From Apus apus (Eukaryota; Chordata; Aves; Apodiformes; Apodidae): DNA of 64,000 bases. The stretch lies in assembly GCF_020740795.1 (NCBI RefSeq), contig NC_067291.1:21321397-21385396 (forward strand). Direction: 5' to 3'. Shown here piece after piece: positions 34,201-44,505 of this stretch; position 1 is the stretch's first letter, and every line of letters begins with the position of its first letter. The notes beneath the pieces were generated by a model, which did not search any database, was not told the DNA's origin, and saw nothing but the letters and a program-made list of their open reading frames with translations. The position numbers were made by a program, and so were the translations under genes.

Positions 34201-36020
34201 GTGATTCCGGCTGGCTGATCTCATTTTATTGCAGATTACCGAGATGTTCCCAGGAAGACGGGCTGTCAAATCCAATCTCGTTCCGCATTCCGGCCACGCT
34301 CCCAGCCCGCCTGCCGCAGGGTGCCCGAGCAGCCTGGCTGTGCTGAGGGGCTGCAGTGCTGCAGTGAAAGGGTTAACACCTCCCGGGGGGGGGGAGCACC
34401 CTCCCCAGAATCCCTGCAGTGGCTGTGTCCAGGGAGCAGTGACCTCCAACCGCTGGTATGTTTCTTCGGGAGCTGCAGAGGCCACAGTCACTTGCAGCAT
34501 CTCCAGGGGACGCCGCATCTCGCTGCCTTTGGAACTGCAGGGTGCTTTTCCCAACAGATTTTTGAGCTGCTGTCCCAGCCCCTGACACAGGATAAACCAT
34601 GAGATGTTGGGCAGAGGCAGGATGGTGACAGTCACCACAGGCACGCAGGGAAGTGACAGGTGTCAGGGGCCGTTGCTCCTGCTTTGAAGCTTCCAGTGCT
34701 CAGCGCTATAATTGGGAGGGGGAAAAAATTGTTATTGGGGGGGGGGGGGGGGTGGAAATGGTTATGGGAAGGATAGGGAGGAAAGTAAAGGATGTTTGTG
34801 CTGTACGAACTGATTCAAACCCCCAGGCAGTGGCCCAGCCACCCCCTGCTGATTTATCCACCTGCAGATCACGCTGTGGAGCTGCAGACCAAGGGCAATG
34901 ACGGGGACCCGGGGGCTCTTTCCTCTGTCGCCCCAACCTGAGAGAACAGTTCATGTACAAAAACAACTCCTTTGCACCAACGGCTGACTCTGAAAATGGG
35001 TCTTTAATTCCTAACTCCCATACCCGTCCGTTTGCAATCTTCCCTGTCCACACGTGGATTCCTGCTGCAACCAAAATATCCGGCTCGATGAAGCCCTCCA
35101 GTCCCTAAGCCTCGCGCCAGGGATCCCTCTTTGTCCTCCCCAGCTCTGCGGGAAGGGACCTGCTCTCCCGTTGGGAGGAGCAGCCGGATCAGGGCACCAG
35201 AGGCTGCACAACCCGCTGCTCGGTCCCGGAGCCCTCGCAGGAAACAGCCTCTTCGTGGCCAGGTTTGCTCATGAATAAACACAACCACTAACAGCACCGT
35301 TTGCCTCGGCCCCTGGGGAAGCATTTTTGCAATTTCTTGCTAGAAACCCTCTAAATGCATCACTTCTCTCATCCCCCGTGGAGATGTTTCCACAAGCACG
35401 AACTGCAGGGCTGCTGCCTGTGAATCGAACCTGCTGAATTTTTTAAAAATCCCCACCTCGCCCCCCTGCTAGAGGAGAGCGGGAGAGCTCAGCCCCTTCC
35501 ACCCAGGCTACCAACACCAGCTGGCTCCCTGCCCCGGGAGCAGAGCTCTGCCGCGGGCCGTGGAAGGAGCAGCAGCCACGAGATCAAGATGGAAAGACAA
35601 GCGGCGTCGCTGCTGTGCTAACGGGAAATAAACCCTGGCTACCGGGATGCTGCTCCCGCAGCCACGAGGCTCCGGGAAGGATCACTTCTCTATGGGGGAA
35701 GCAGTAGAAGCCCCCTCCCCACCCCGGCAAGCCGCAGGTACCACCGTGCTTGGCAATGCCCCTGCGGCGAGGAGGGCTGTGCAGAGCCCAGCCCCTGGGA
35801 AAACCCTTTTTCCCCATGGATCAGGGCTGGGGGGTCGGGTGGGAAGCAGCGAGTGCCCATCCCGCCCTTCCCCATCCGACGTGTTCTCCCGGTGCCTGCT
35901 GCTCGTGCACGAGCCGGGCTGCGGCGCCTGGAAGAGGCAGCCTGGGCTTGGGAACACCCGATCTGTCAGGGCCGCTCCCCGGCGCTTTTTGGAAAACCCT
36001 GCAGGCAGGTGCAGGTGCCA
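25266..36020. other. Intergenic desert with scattered AT-rich patches
   Basis: No coding gene or repeat family recognised. AT-rich patches at about 25,930-25,990, 32,250-32,850 and 33,770-33,905 carry TAATTA-type sites. A small CpG-dense patch sits at about 28,080-28,165 and weaker ones at about 32,400-32,530 and 35,480-36,000. A long G run is at 34,737-34,752. Open frames here are GC-driven and show no protein family. Confidence 0.6.
34737..34752. repeat. Long G homopolymer (16 G)
   Basis: Comparable G runs occur at 6630-6641, 52721-52734 and 54211-54225. Such runs can form quadruplexes and are common sites of length errors in assemblies. Confidence 0.95.
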
Positions 36021-36029
36021 CATCAATAT

Positions 36030-36265
36030 GTCAGCGCTCGGATGACGAGTTCATAATGTTTTCTGCTTGCATTCCGCTGTCTCCGCGTATTAGCAAACAA
36101 GCTGCTCCCAAGCCCTGCTCTCTGGAGCCAGGGGTTGCAGATTTAATAACAAAATAATCGTTGTAAATCATTAGTTGGTGATTCAGCATGGAAATACCTC
36201 ATTATCACTTAAGCATGTGCAGTATGTGACTTATGAAAACCTCTGAGTTATGGCTAATTAAGTGC
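36030..36265. promoter_or_regulatory. Strong candidate conserved noncoding element
   Basis: The most enhancer-like block in the intergenic region: AT-rich with intact-looking motifs including AATCGTTGTAAATCATTAG, GTGATTCAGCATGG, CACTTAAGCATGTGCAG and GGCTAATTAAGTGCTGG. These suggest homeodomain, Maf-like and NK2-type factors. Possibly a regulator of RASGRF1 or MIR184. Confidence 0.4.
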
Positions 36266-37069
36266 TGGCCAAAAAATGTCCCAGATCAGAGCTACATTTA
36301 TCCACCATGGAGGATAAAACGCGTGAGGCCACGAGGAGCCGTGGCCCGGGGAGCTGGACACACCCCGACGAGGTTGTAACTGCTCGGAGTGTGGAGAGAA
36401 GGAGTGTGGTGCTCAGAAAGCTGCTTCCACCCCCAAAGCACTGGGATACTGGGCAACACGAACCTCTCATTAACAGGATTTTTTTACATCTGCAACATGC
36501 TAATTAATGTATTTATTAATCATGAGAACTTTGAACACTGGCAGATGGTGAAACAAATCCGTTCTGCTCTGCAACAGCTACCCCCAAAGAAGCAGGTATC
36601 TGTGTCCCCTCTGCCTTCTCGGCTTTTCCTGCTTTGGGCCTGGAGCCATTGGAGCCAGGGCACGGGGATCCCACCATGCCCCTCCTGGGACACCACACCA
36701 ATGGCTTCTGGTGGGCTTTTCTGGTTGGTGGTCTCAGGCAGTTAGTGGGAAGCAGAGGGGATGGAACCATTGCTGAGCGAGCCTCTTGCACTAGAAAAGG
36801 GTCTAAAAATAAGCTTTTAATACACTCTTGCATCTTGTCAAGGCTTTAAATAGCAGTTGGGAGTTCAGATTTTAAGCACTGTTGAGCTCAAATCATTTAT
36901 GACAACTTGGGGGACAAAAATAAACGAGAATGAGGAAAGAGGAGGAGCACGTCCCCCTCCGTAGCCGCCGAGGAGCCAAGTCCATAGGCTGAGCCCGGGC
37001 AGCAGCCACTGCCCCCGCGTGCCCCCTGGGCCAAGGAGTGGGAGCAGGTTGTGGTGGAGGCCACCCAGG
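36266..37069. other. Intergenic with an AT-rich patch
   Basis: About 36,478-36,545 is AT-rich (ATGCTAATTAATGTATTTAT) and may belong to the same regulatory block as 36,030-36,265. The rest is unremarkable. Confidence 0.5.
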
Positions 37070-37288
37070 GGGGCTGTCCAACCTGCCCTTGAACACTTCC
37101 AGGGATGGAGCAGCCACAGCTTCTCTGGGCAACCTGTTCCAGTGTCTCACCACCCTCAGAGGAAAGAATTTCTTCCCAATATACAATTTAAATCTCCCCT
37201 CTTTGAGCTTGAATCTGTTCACCCCTTGCCCTGTCACTCCATGACCTTGTTAAAAGTCCCTCCCCAGCTTTCCTGTAGGCCCATCATC
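37070..37288 (-). mobile_element. CR1 LINE fragment
   Basis: Reverse-oriented CR1: ACACTTCCAGGGATGGAGCA, CTGTTCCAGTGTCTCACCAC, AAGAATTTCTTCCCAATATA, AAGTCCCTCCCCAGCTTTCC. The 3' tail is missing here too. Confidence 0.88.
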
Positions 37289-39565
37289 TATCAGCAGTCC
37301 ATTGTCCAGGACCATCCTGTTTGAAGACCCCTGGGTGAGGCCCATCCCAGCGGAGCCACTCTAGCAGCTCCATGGGGTCCAAGCACCTTTTGGGTAGCAC
37401 CCGAGGGGACACCTGTGACCTTGATGCTGCCACAACACCCTGGACCAGCTCCTGAGCTGAGGACATGCCTCCACCAGCCCCAGATCCCTCCCAGGGACAC
37501 TTCAGCTGGGGTGGGCTCTTCATGATGTGGAGTTTTGGGGCCAGGTCCTCACACCTGTGAAGTGCCCCGTGCAGCACAGTGATACCTGTATATGTCACCA
37601 TATTGTGCTTTCTAAAAGACCTTCTAAGGGCAGGGGCAATCCCTGACCCCCAAACCCTGCCTGGTGCAGGTCTATTCCCAGCCAGTTTGGGTCACCCCCT
37701 GATGCATGGGGCAGCCCCACGTCTCCCTCAGAGCTGCCCCCAGCCAGCTCCATCCCTGCCATGTGCAGTGGGCTGTGAGCAAAGGCTGCCCACGGGCGTT
37801 CCAGAAATATTCTGCTCTCTGTTCACTGAACTTTGATCTTTTATTCAATTTTCATTCTTCTGGAAAGCTGAGTGACAAAGAGGATGTCCTGGTGCTCTCC
37901 ATCAGGGAGGAGGCTGCAAGCTGTGACGGTGCTGCCTGTGAAGAACAACAGGGGCTTCAGAGCTCAGAGCCAGTTATTCCATGGTTTCTGGATTTTGCAG
38001 GAGCTGACCTCCCCCTGCAGCTGCCCTCGAGGGGGGGCAAGGCAGCATCCCTGGGCTGCCCTCGGGGAAGGATGCAGTGAGCTGCAGCTCCATGCGCTCC
38101 TGAAACAGCCAAGTAGGAGGTGATGGAAAAAAACCATGTTTTCCCAACTCCCAGCACTTCCTGCTGCAGCCCTTGGCTCAGGCTCCACCAGCATCTCTTT
38201 GTGCAGCTCAGCACCAATTTTTCACTCTACGCACATTTCCGAGGTGGGAACAGACCATGGTGCCAGCTCCCTGTTCTGCTGCCACTGTGCCACTGGCTGT
38301 GCCACCACTGCACCCCGCCATGGCACCGCCAGCCCAAACCTCAACCCCCCCCCGAAACCTCCTGGCAGTGTTTCATCAGCATTCCCTTTGGTCCTGCTGG
38401 AAACCCCTCTGGAACTCCACTTTGCTCCTGATTCTTCACATTGAAGTGCTCCTGGGGGGTCATTTCCTCAGCAGGTGCCCAGGTGGGCACGTGCCAGCAG
38501 AGAGGAAAAGGTTGGATTCATGTCCAGGGTGATGCTGGGTTTTTGTCTGCTGAGGGGGCCAGGAGTGAGGGAGCTGAGGCTGGGAGGTGGAATTGGCCTA
38601 AGCAGCTTCAGGCATCCACCACGTGGCACTTGGGGAAAAAGCGTCTTAGAAATCACTAATGCAAAATTAGGACCAACCTTGCACCCTCCTGTCCCACAGC
38701 TGCCAGGTGGGAGGGGATACTCGGAACCCAGAGGATCAGGCCCTTTCACAGCAGCAGTGCAATAAAATGTGCTTTTGGGTGCTTTACAGAAGCACCTGGG
38801 TGCAGAGGCTGCTCTGAAAACACTTTTCCAGGCAGCTCTTTCAATTACTAATCTCAAATATTAAAAAGATGTAGCCCACAACAGCAGAACAATGTGGATG
38901 TGAAAATGAAACTTAATAATGAATAATTTGTTCTCTAGGGGAAAAAAAAAAAAAAAAGGGAAAAAAAAGCGCCAAATGGAAGTACATTGTACTTGCAGCC
39001 GTGTCATTAAAGATGGGGTCATTCTCTGGCTGTTTCCATGCCCTGATGAAAGCAGCTCTCCTGAGCAGCCTGCCTGCCAGCACCCCAGGAAGGCTTCCTG
39101 AGCCCCCCCAGGACAGAGCCCTCAGGACTGCAACCTCCCGGGGTGGCAAAGGTGTCAAGGATCCCAAACGGTGAATCAAATGTGAATGTGTCAACCGGAG
39201 CAGAGAGGGAATAAAGACCTGGGAGCTGCAGGAAGGGCACCAAGCGTGGAGGAACCAGCAGCCTGGGGACAGCGTGGCAGAGCCGGCTGCGGGTGAGCTG
39301 GGCAAACCCCTCCCTCCTGCTGCCCTGCGGTTTTTTTCCTTTTTTTCCTTTTTTTTCCCCTCTGCACGATGATTATTGCAACTCCCTGCACATTCGGGGG
39401 GAGGAGCAGACGAGGGGGCTCAGCTTCTGCACCCGAGGCTGCTCTGTGGGACACGCGGGCCAGGCTGGTGGGAAGGGTCTCTGGATTTGGGGGTGGTCTC
39501 TTTGCCTTTCTGCCAGCCCAGCCTGACCCACGTGCCCTGCGGGCGCTGGCAGTGCCAGCTGGGGC
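37289..39565. other. Intergenic, no gene
   Basis: Contains an AT-rich patch at about 38,825-39,010 followed by a poly(A) run (38,942-38,957). No exon or RNA gene supported. Confidence 0.6.
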
Positions 39566-39690
39566 AAATCCCAGAATCCCAGACTGGTTTAGGTGGGAAG
39601 AGACCTTAAAGCTCGTCTAATTCCACCCCCCTGCCACGGGCAGGGACAAGGTTGCTCAGAGCCCCGTCCAGCCTGGCCAGGGACGCAGCG
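39566..39690 (-). mobile_element. CR1 3'-end fragment
   Basis: Reverse-oriented tail: CCAGAATCCCAGACTGG, AGAGACCTTAAAGCTCGTCT, CCCCCTGCCACGGGCAGGGA, AGCCCCGTCCAGCCTGGCC. Confidence 0.82.
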
Positions 39691-40224
39691 CTCGCCCGCA
39701 CGGCCGTGCCGGGGCTCATCCCTGGGCCTTTATTCCCAGAGAAGGGGTTGCCAGGCCGGCCCGCGCTGCCCGGGGGGAGGCATAAGGAGACACTTCCTGC
39801 TGGAACTCCCGGGCGTCCTGTTGCCACAGCCCAGGGGAGACCCCGACCCCGGCATTGCAGGGCGGAGCAGGGGGCTCGGGCTGGGGGCTCAGGCAGGGCC
39901 GGGAGCGGGTCAAGGCTGCCCCCTACAGACAGCCGGGGGGCGGGGACTGGGATGGGGACAAGAACGGGGACAGGGATGAGACAGGAACAGGGGTGGGCAT
40001 GGGGACAGGGGTGCTGGTGGTCCCCGCCCCGTCCCTCAGCAGTATGGGCGGCCTCGTTTGCTGCTAAAGCGGCTGACCCCACAGTGGGGTGCCCGGGCAG
40101 CACCCAAAGCCCCCGTGCGACTCCATGGGGTGCCCTGCAGCCGTCCCCCAGCTCCCACGGGACCCCCTCGCTGCCCGCAGCCAAGCGCCCTGCCCGCAGG
40201 GAGCGCGGGCAGCCGGGCGAGAAA

Positions 40225-40450
40225 AGGCTCCGTTTAAGCCACGTCATTTAAATTGATAAATTATGCTAGCGAGATTTACATCCGCCACAACGTCCTCATT
40301 AGGCTTCGGTCACACGGGGACGGTCAGTGGGGATCTCTGCCCAGGTGAGCTGGGTAGAGCAGCGCTGGGCTGGGGCCGCTCCAGGCAGAGCTGAGCGGCG
40401 GGATATAAAACCAGCCTGGCACATCCCACGGGATCCGCGGTCCCGCTCTG
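40225..40450 (+). promoter_or_regulatory. Candidate TATA promoter with upstream AT-rich element, possible pri-miR-184 start
   Basis: An AT-rich block (GTCATTTAAATTGATAAATT, then CCTCATTAGGC, about 40,243-40,305) is followed by a TATA box, GATATAAAACC at 40403-40413, in CpG-rich DNA. Transcription would start near 40,435 and run toward MIR184 4 kb away. No transcript evidence is available here. Confidence 0.3.
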
Positions 40451-41975
40451 GTCAAGGCTCAACCCTCCCGGGGCCAGGACATCGGGAGGGAAGATCCCCA
40501 GCATCACCCTCCCCCTCCCGCCGTGCTGGCTCCAGGAAAGCCGCGCCGGGCTGCGGGCCCCCCAGCTCTGCTCGCTGCTGCCGGGTTTGCCGGCTCGGGC
40601 CCCTCGGCTGGGTCCAGAGCCCTTCTCTATCCCGCGCCGGGGCTGCTGGCAGGCAGCGCCGGGAGTCCAGGACCGGCAGGAGCCGCGCAAGATCCACGCA
40701 GGAGCTGCGCACAGTCCCTGTTGCAGGGGACATCCAGTGGCTGTGGGGGGACAATGCAGCCCCACGCCACGGCGGCCACCCCGCACCTGCCGCGGGGCAT
40801 GCGGTGGCCACGGGCACCAGCAAGCCCGGGTGATGCTGCTCCTCTGGGACCCGGGGCTGGCACGTGCACAGGGGGATGCCTCCAATCCAGGGGAACATGG
40901 GATGTCCGTGCCAGGACAGAACCAGTAAAAATCAGTCAGGAGACAGCCCTGACCTGGGTCCTTGGGAAGCTGAGCCTGCAGCCAGCCCAGAGCCCTGGCA
41001 CAGCACCCTGAGGAAGCCAGAGGGTCCAGTTGCTCGGGAGAGGGAGCAGTTGGGGAAGGGGGGGGGGAGGCATGAGGAGGTATTTGTAATTTCCTCCCCA
41101 CCCCAGGGGGATTTTCCTTTCCCTTTCCAGAGGGCAGCAGGAGGTGCTCACTCTTCCTCTCCCTCCAAGAGCTGCTTTAATAACAGAAGTATGTGAGGAG
41201 AGGCCAGTAAGAACAAATCAATCCCTCAGGCAGGAGCAGCAGGGAAGGGCTCACCCTGCACCCAGGCAGGTTGGGGGCCTGACCCAGATCCCTGTATCTC
41301 TCACACCCCGGCCCCACAGAGCTGGGACCCCAAGGGACACCCCAGCCCCACCTTTCTCTTGTCCACTGGCATCTGCTGGAACCAGTGGCTCAGCCCTGGG
41401 CTGTCTCAATTCACATAAAGTCTCAGCAAACACAGCCAGAACCCCCTTGCTGTCCTGCCCAAGCTGTGCCCACCCCAGGCACGTTCAGTTCAGTGTGGCT
41501 GGAGGACAGCAGGTACCTCAGTGCCACCTCCCTCCCCTGGTGCTGCTCAGCACCCCAGCCCCATTTCTGCCCCTCTCTTTGGGGCACCAGCCCCACTACC
41601 ACCACTTCAGCATCGTGACTGAGCAGCTCCTGCAGAGAACCCCGCTTTGGGAGCAAGCCTTGTTTACTCTGAACCCAGTGTTCACATCCCCGGGAGCTAC
41701 TCAGCTACATAATCGTCAAACCAACACGGCACACGGGGCTGCTCACGCTTTTTGTGCTTGCCCACTGGCTGCTCACAGAGATAAAAGCCTTGGCTCCAGC
41801 CACAGCCAGTCCCGAGGGCTGTGTCTGGCTGAGCCCCCCGAGCTTTCCCACCGCGCCAGTGGCACCCAGTCAAGGCTCAGCAGGACTGGGGCAGGTGCTG
41901 GGGCAGCTGGGGAGGCTTGAGCCTCCTGCTCACTCTGGGACATCAGGCTCTTCAAAAACCACTTGAGAGCTCTTA
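40451..41975. other. Intergenic, CpG-rich at first
   Basis: About 40,450-40,830 is CpG-dense and continues the candidate promoter region. The remainder holds nothing identifiable. Confidence 0.55.
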
Positions 41976-42228
41976 GAGAATCCTAGACTGGTATGGGTTG
42001 GAAGCGACCTTAAAGACCACCCAGTTCCAACCCCCCTGCATGGGCAGGGACACCTCCCACCAGCCCAGGCTGCTCCAAGCCCCATCCAACCTGCCCTTCA
42101 ACACTGCCAGGGATGGGGCAGCCACAGCTTCTCTGGGCAGCCTCGGCCAGGGTCTCACCACCCCCACAGCAAAGAATTTCTTCTTCATCTCTCATCTAAA
42201 TCTCCCCTCTTCCAGTTAAAAGAACGGA
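41976..42228 (-). mobile_element. CR1 LINE 3' region
   Basis: Reverse-oriented and 3'-complete: GAATCCTAGACTGGTATGGG, AGCGACCTTAAAGACCACCC, then ACTGCCAGGGATGGGGCAGC and AAGAATTTCTTCTTCATCTC. Confidence 0.9.
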
Positions 42229-42490
42229 AATATCCAGAAAAATTACAGGCAGGAAGACAAGCTTAAAGTCCTGCTCTGCCCTGGGCAGGGGATGTTCTCA
42301 CAGCCCATTGGTGTTGCCATGGGTTTGTCATATTCACCTTCTCTCCCACCATCCAAAGCAGCAAGGACGTGGTATCACCGTCACCCCCTCTCCTCCACTG
42401 GGGACACACAGTGCCTGCAGTGGGGCAGGGTCTCAGCCCTGGGACACATGCTGTTGGAGTGTGTGGGAAGGGGTCCCCCTTCCTGCTATC

Positions 42491-42520
42491 TCTGGCACGT
42501 CTGTCTCTGGCACGTCTGTC
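42491..42520. repeat. Perfect 15-bp tandem duplication
   Basis: The unit TCTGGCACGTCTGTC occurs twice without a mismatch. Confidence 0.9.
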
Positions 42521-43920
42521 TCCTCTCCCTCCAATGTTTTCCGTGGGACAGTCTGTCCCTTCCAGCCAAGTCAGACACTGGCTGTGGCCTCATTCAACAG
42601 CCCAAACCCCCCCAGCGCTGCACAGCTCAGAGCCGGGGGGGCACGGTGCCCTTTTCTGCCCCTCGGAGCTGCACGCTCTGGGCTGGGATCAAGGGGACCA
42701 AGGGTTTACCTGTCCCTGGCCAGCATGTGTTAACTCTAGGCAGCGGAAACATTCCCCAGCTGCGTTTTCCATGCGGAGGAAGGCCGGGACACCGGGCAGG
42801 CTCCTGAGTCAGCGGGACACTGCCGGCTCCCGAGCCTGCCGGCACCGGGACCCGCGGGAGGGCTTAACGTGGGCCCGGGCGCTGCAGCAGGAGCCGTTCC
42901 GGAGCTCCCCACACCCTTCCCATGGGACGGGTGCTGCCCACAGCCGGGCCAACAGCCCCCTCAGCCCAGACCCCACCGAGGGGCAGCCCATCAAGCTCAC
43001 CAGCACTGTCGCCATCTCTTGTTGTTAAAGTTGTGAATAAACCTGGACCGAGAAGAGAATAAATTCAAGCTGGAGCTGCCCCAGACTCAGGGTCACGGGA
43101 TTGCAGGTTAGGGTCCTGTGTTGAAGTTCCCAGGACTCACTGGTCTTCACCTGAGAAACTACATAAAAGCTGTAGTTTTGGGAGGAAAAAAAAAAAAAAA
43201 AAAAAGGTGATTACCACCTGAAAGGTCACCCAGTGCCTGCTCCGTGCTTGGGAAAGGGGTGACAAAGCCCCTGAGAAAGTGAAGGGTGAGGGACCAGGGA
43301 GACGTCAGGGGGCCAGTGACCCAGAGGGATGACAGGGCAGTGACACAGGGCATGGGTGCCAGCAGCTGTCACCACCTTCACTCTCCCCTCGGAACCTTCA
43401 CACCCGGCTGGCATTACCTGGCTGTGCCAGCCCCACAGCACCAGTGAGGGCTCTACCAATCCCTGCAGTCCCACGTCCAGGAAACATCTGCTCCAGGGCA
43501 CAGCTTTGGGACCTGGGTGGAATTTGGCCTCATTGCAGCCCAAATGTACTTGTGGGGAGTCCCACAATCCAGCCCAGTGCCATCCACTGCACCAAATTCA
43601 CCAGCATCACTGAGCACTGGGGATCACCAGTGCCAGCCATGCAGAGGTGATTCCCACCATGGCTCCCCAAAAGGCACCATTCAACCCCCCCATGTGCTAT
43701 TACCCTCTCCCTGCCTGGTGCCACAGCTGAGCCCCCACACCAGGATGAAGCCCTCAAGGACGTGGAAGGGCAGGAGTTGCTCCTGGGAGGAGAGCGGGGG
43801 GACAGTGCTGCGGGGAGGGGGGGCACAGGATGGGCTGGCACTCAACAGCCTCCATAGCAGCCAGGGCAGGCAGCAGGAACTGGGGGAACAGGGCTGAAAC
43901 CAGTGCTGATGCGTCCCCCA
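42521..43920. other. Intergenic upstream of MIR184
   Basis: No gene. A 20-base A run lies at 43,186-43,205. The candidate pri-miR-184 transcripts would cross this stretch. Confidence 0.6.
43186..43205. repeat. Poly(A) run (20 A)
   Basis: Pure A tract. A similar tract is at 38942-38957. No retrogene or SINE body is recognised next to either, so they are simple repeats. Confidence 0.9.
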
Positions 43921-43949
43921 GCAGCACCACGGCGGCTGTTGGTGCCTTT

Positions 43950-44330
43950 CTGCAGCGTCAGATGAATCAGCCCAGCCGAAACCCCGCGATTTATAGAGCT
44001 TAATCCGGCGTTGGGCAGGTCCCCACCCGCCCCGGGGTGCCGGGCTCAGCCCCAGGGGGACGGTCCCACCCCGCAGGGAGGGGACTGAAGTTATGAAATT
44101 AGTGAATGGGGAGTGTCCGGGTTGAGGGGAGAGCAGAGGCAGCCCCCGGGGCGCGGGCAGGGGCTGGGGCAGCGCAGGCAGGCTGGGGCTCGGCGCGGGC
44201 AGGGGACACTCGCACCCCCAGGACTGTCCCAGCGCCGCACCGCCCGCCCTCGCCCGCACAAAACCCCGGCGCCTTCTCGCCCGGATCCCACAGACGGTGC
44301 CGACCAGGGAGAAGAGGCAGCCGGTGATGT
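43950..44330 (+). promoter_or_regulatory. Candidate proximal MIR184 promoter (CpG-rich)
   Basis: A TATA-like ATTTATAG at 43989-43996 leads into about 300 bases of CpG-rich DNA that end 100 bases before the hairpin. TGAATCAGC at 43963-43971 is an AP-1/Maf-like half site, of interest because miR-184 is a lens and cornea microRNA in vertebrates. The start site is not proven. Confidence 0.35.
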
Positions 44331-44423
44331 CCCGACCTTGATTTCACGTGTTACCCGTCTAACTTGCTGCTTGCGTTTGCTGCTCTCGGGTTTTAGGGGG
44401 TGGGGGAAGACGTCTCCTGAGGC

Positions 44424-44505
44424 CACTCTCGTCTCCTTATCACTTTTCCAGCCCAGCTTCTGCACTGTAACTGTTGGACGGAGAACTGATAAGGGTATGT
44501 GAGTG
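44424..44505 (+). ncRNA. MIR184: miR-184 precursor (pre-miRNA hairpin)
   Basis: The 3p mature microRNA at 44475-44496 is identical over all 22 bases to vertebrate miR-184 as I know it (begins TGGACGGAGAACTG, ends AAGGGT). The 5p arm (CCTTATCACTTTTCCAGCCC at 44435-44454) pairs with it, and the stem closes with CACTC (44424-44428) against GAGTG (44501-44505). The loop is about 44,458-44,474. Location between RASGRF1 and ANKRD34C matches the human MIR184 locus. In vertebrates miR-184 is abundant in lens and corneal epithelium and is found in brain; seed mutations in humans cause inherited anterior-eye disease. The gene is intact here. Confidence 0.97.

Noticed and set aside
36893-37237. Peptide resembling [20 protein letters not shown] repeated at several loci
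   Set aside because: This is translation of the CR1 3' region and recurs at each copy (8.4, 37.1 and 42.1 kb), so it is not a host gene.
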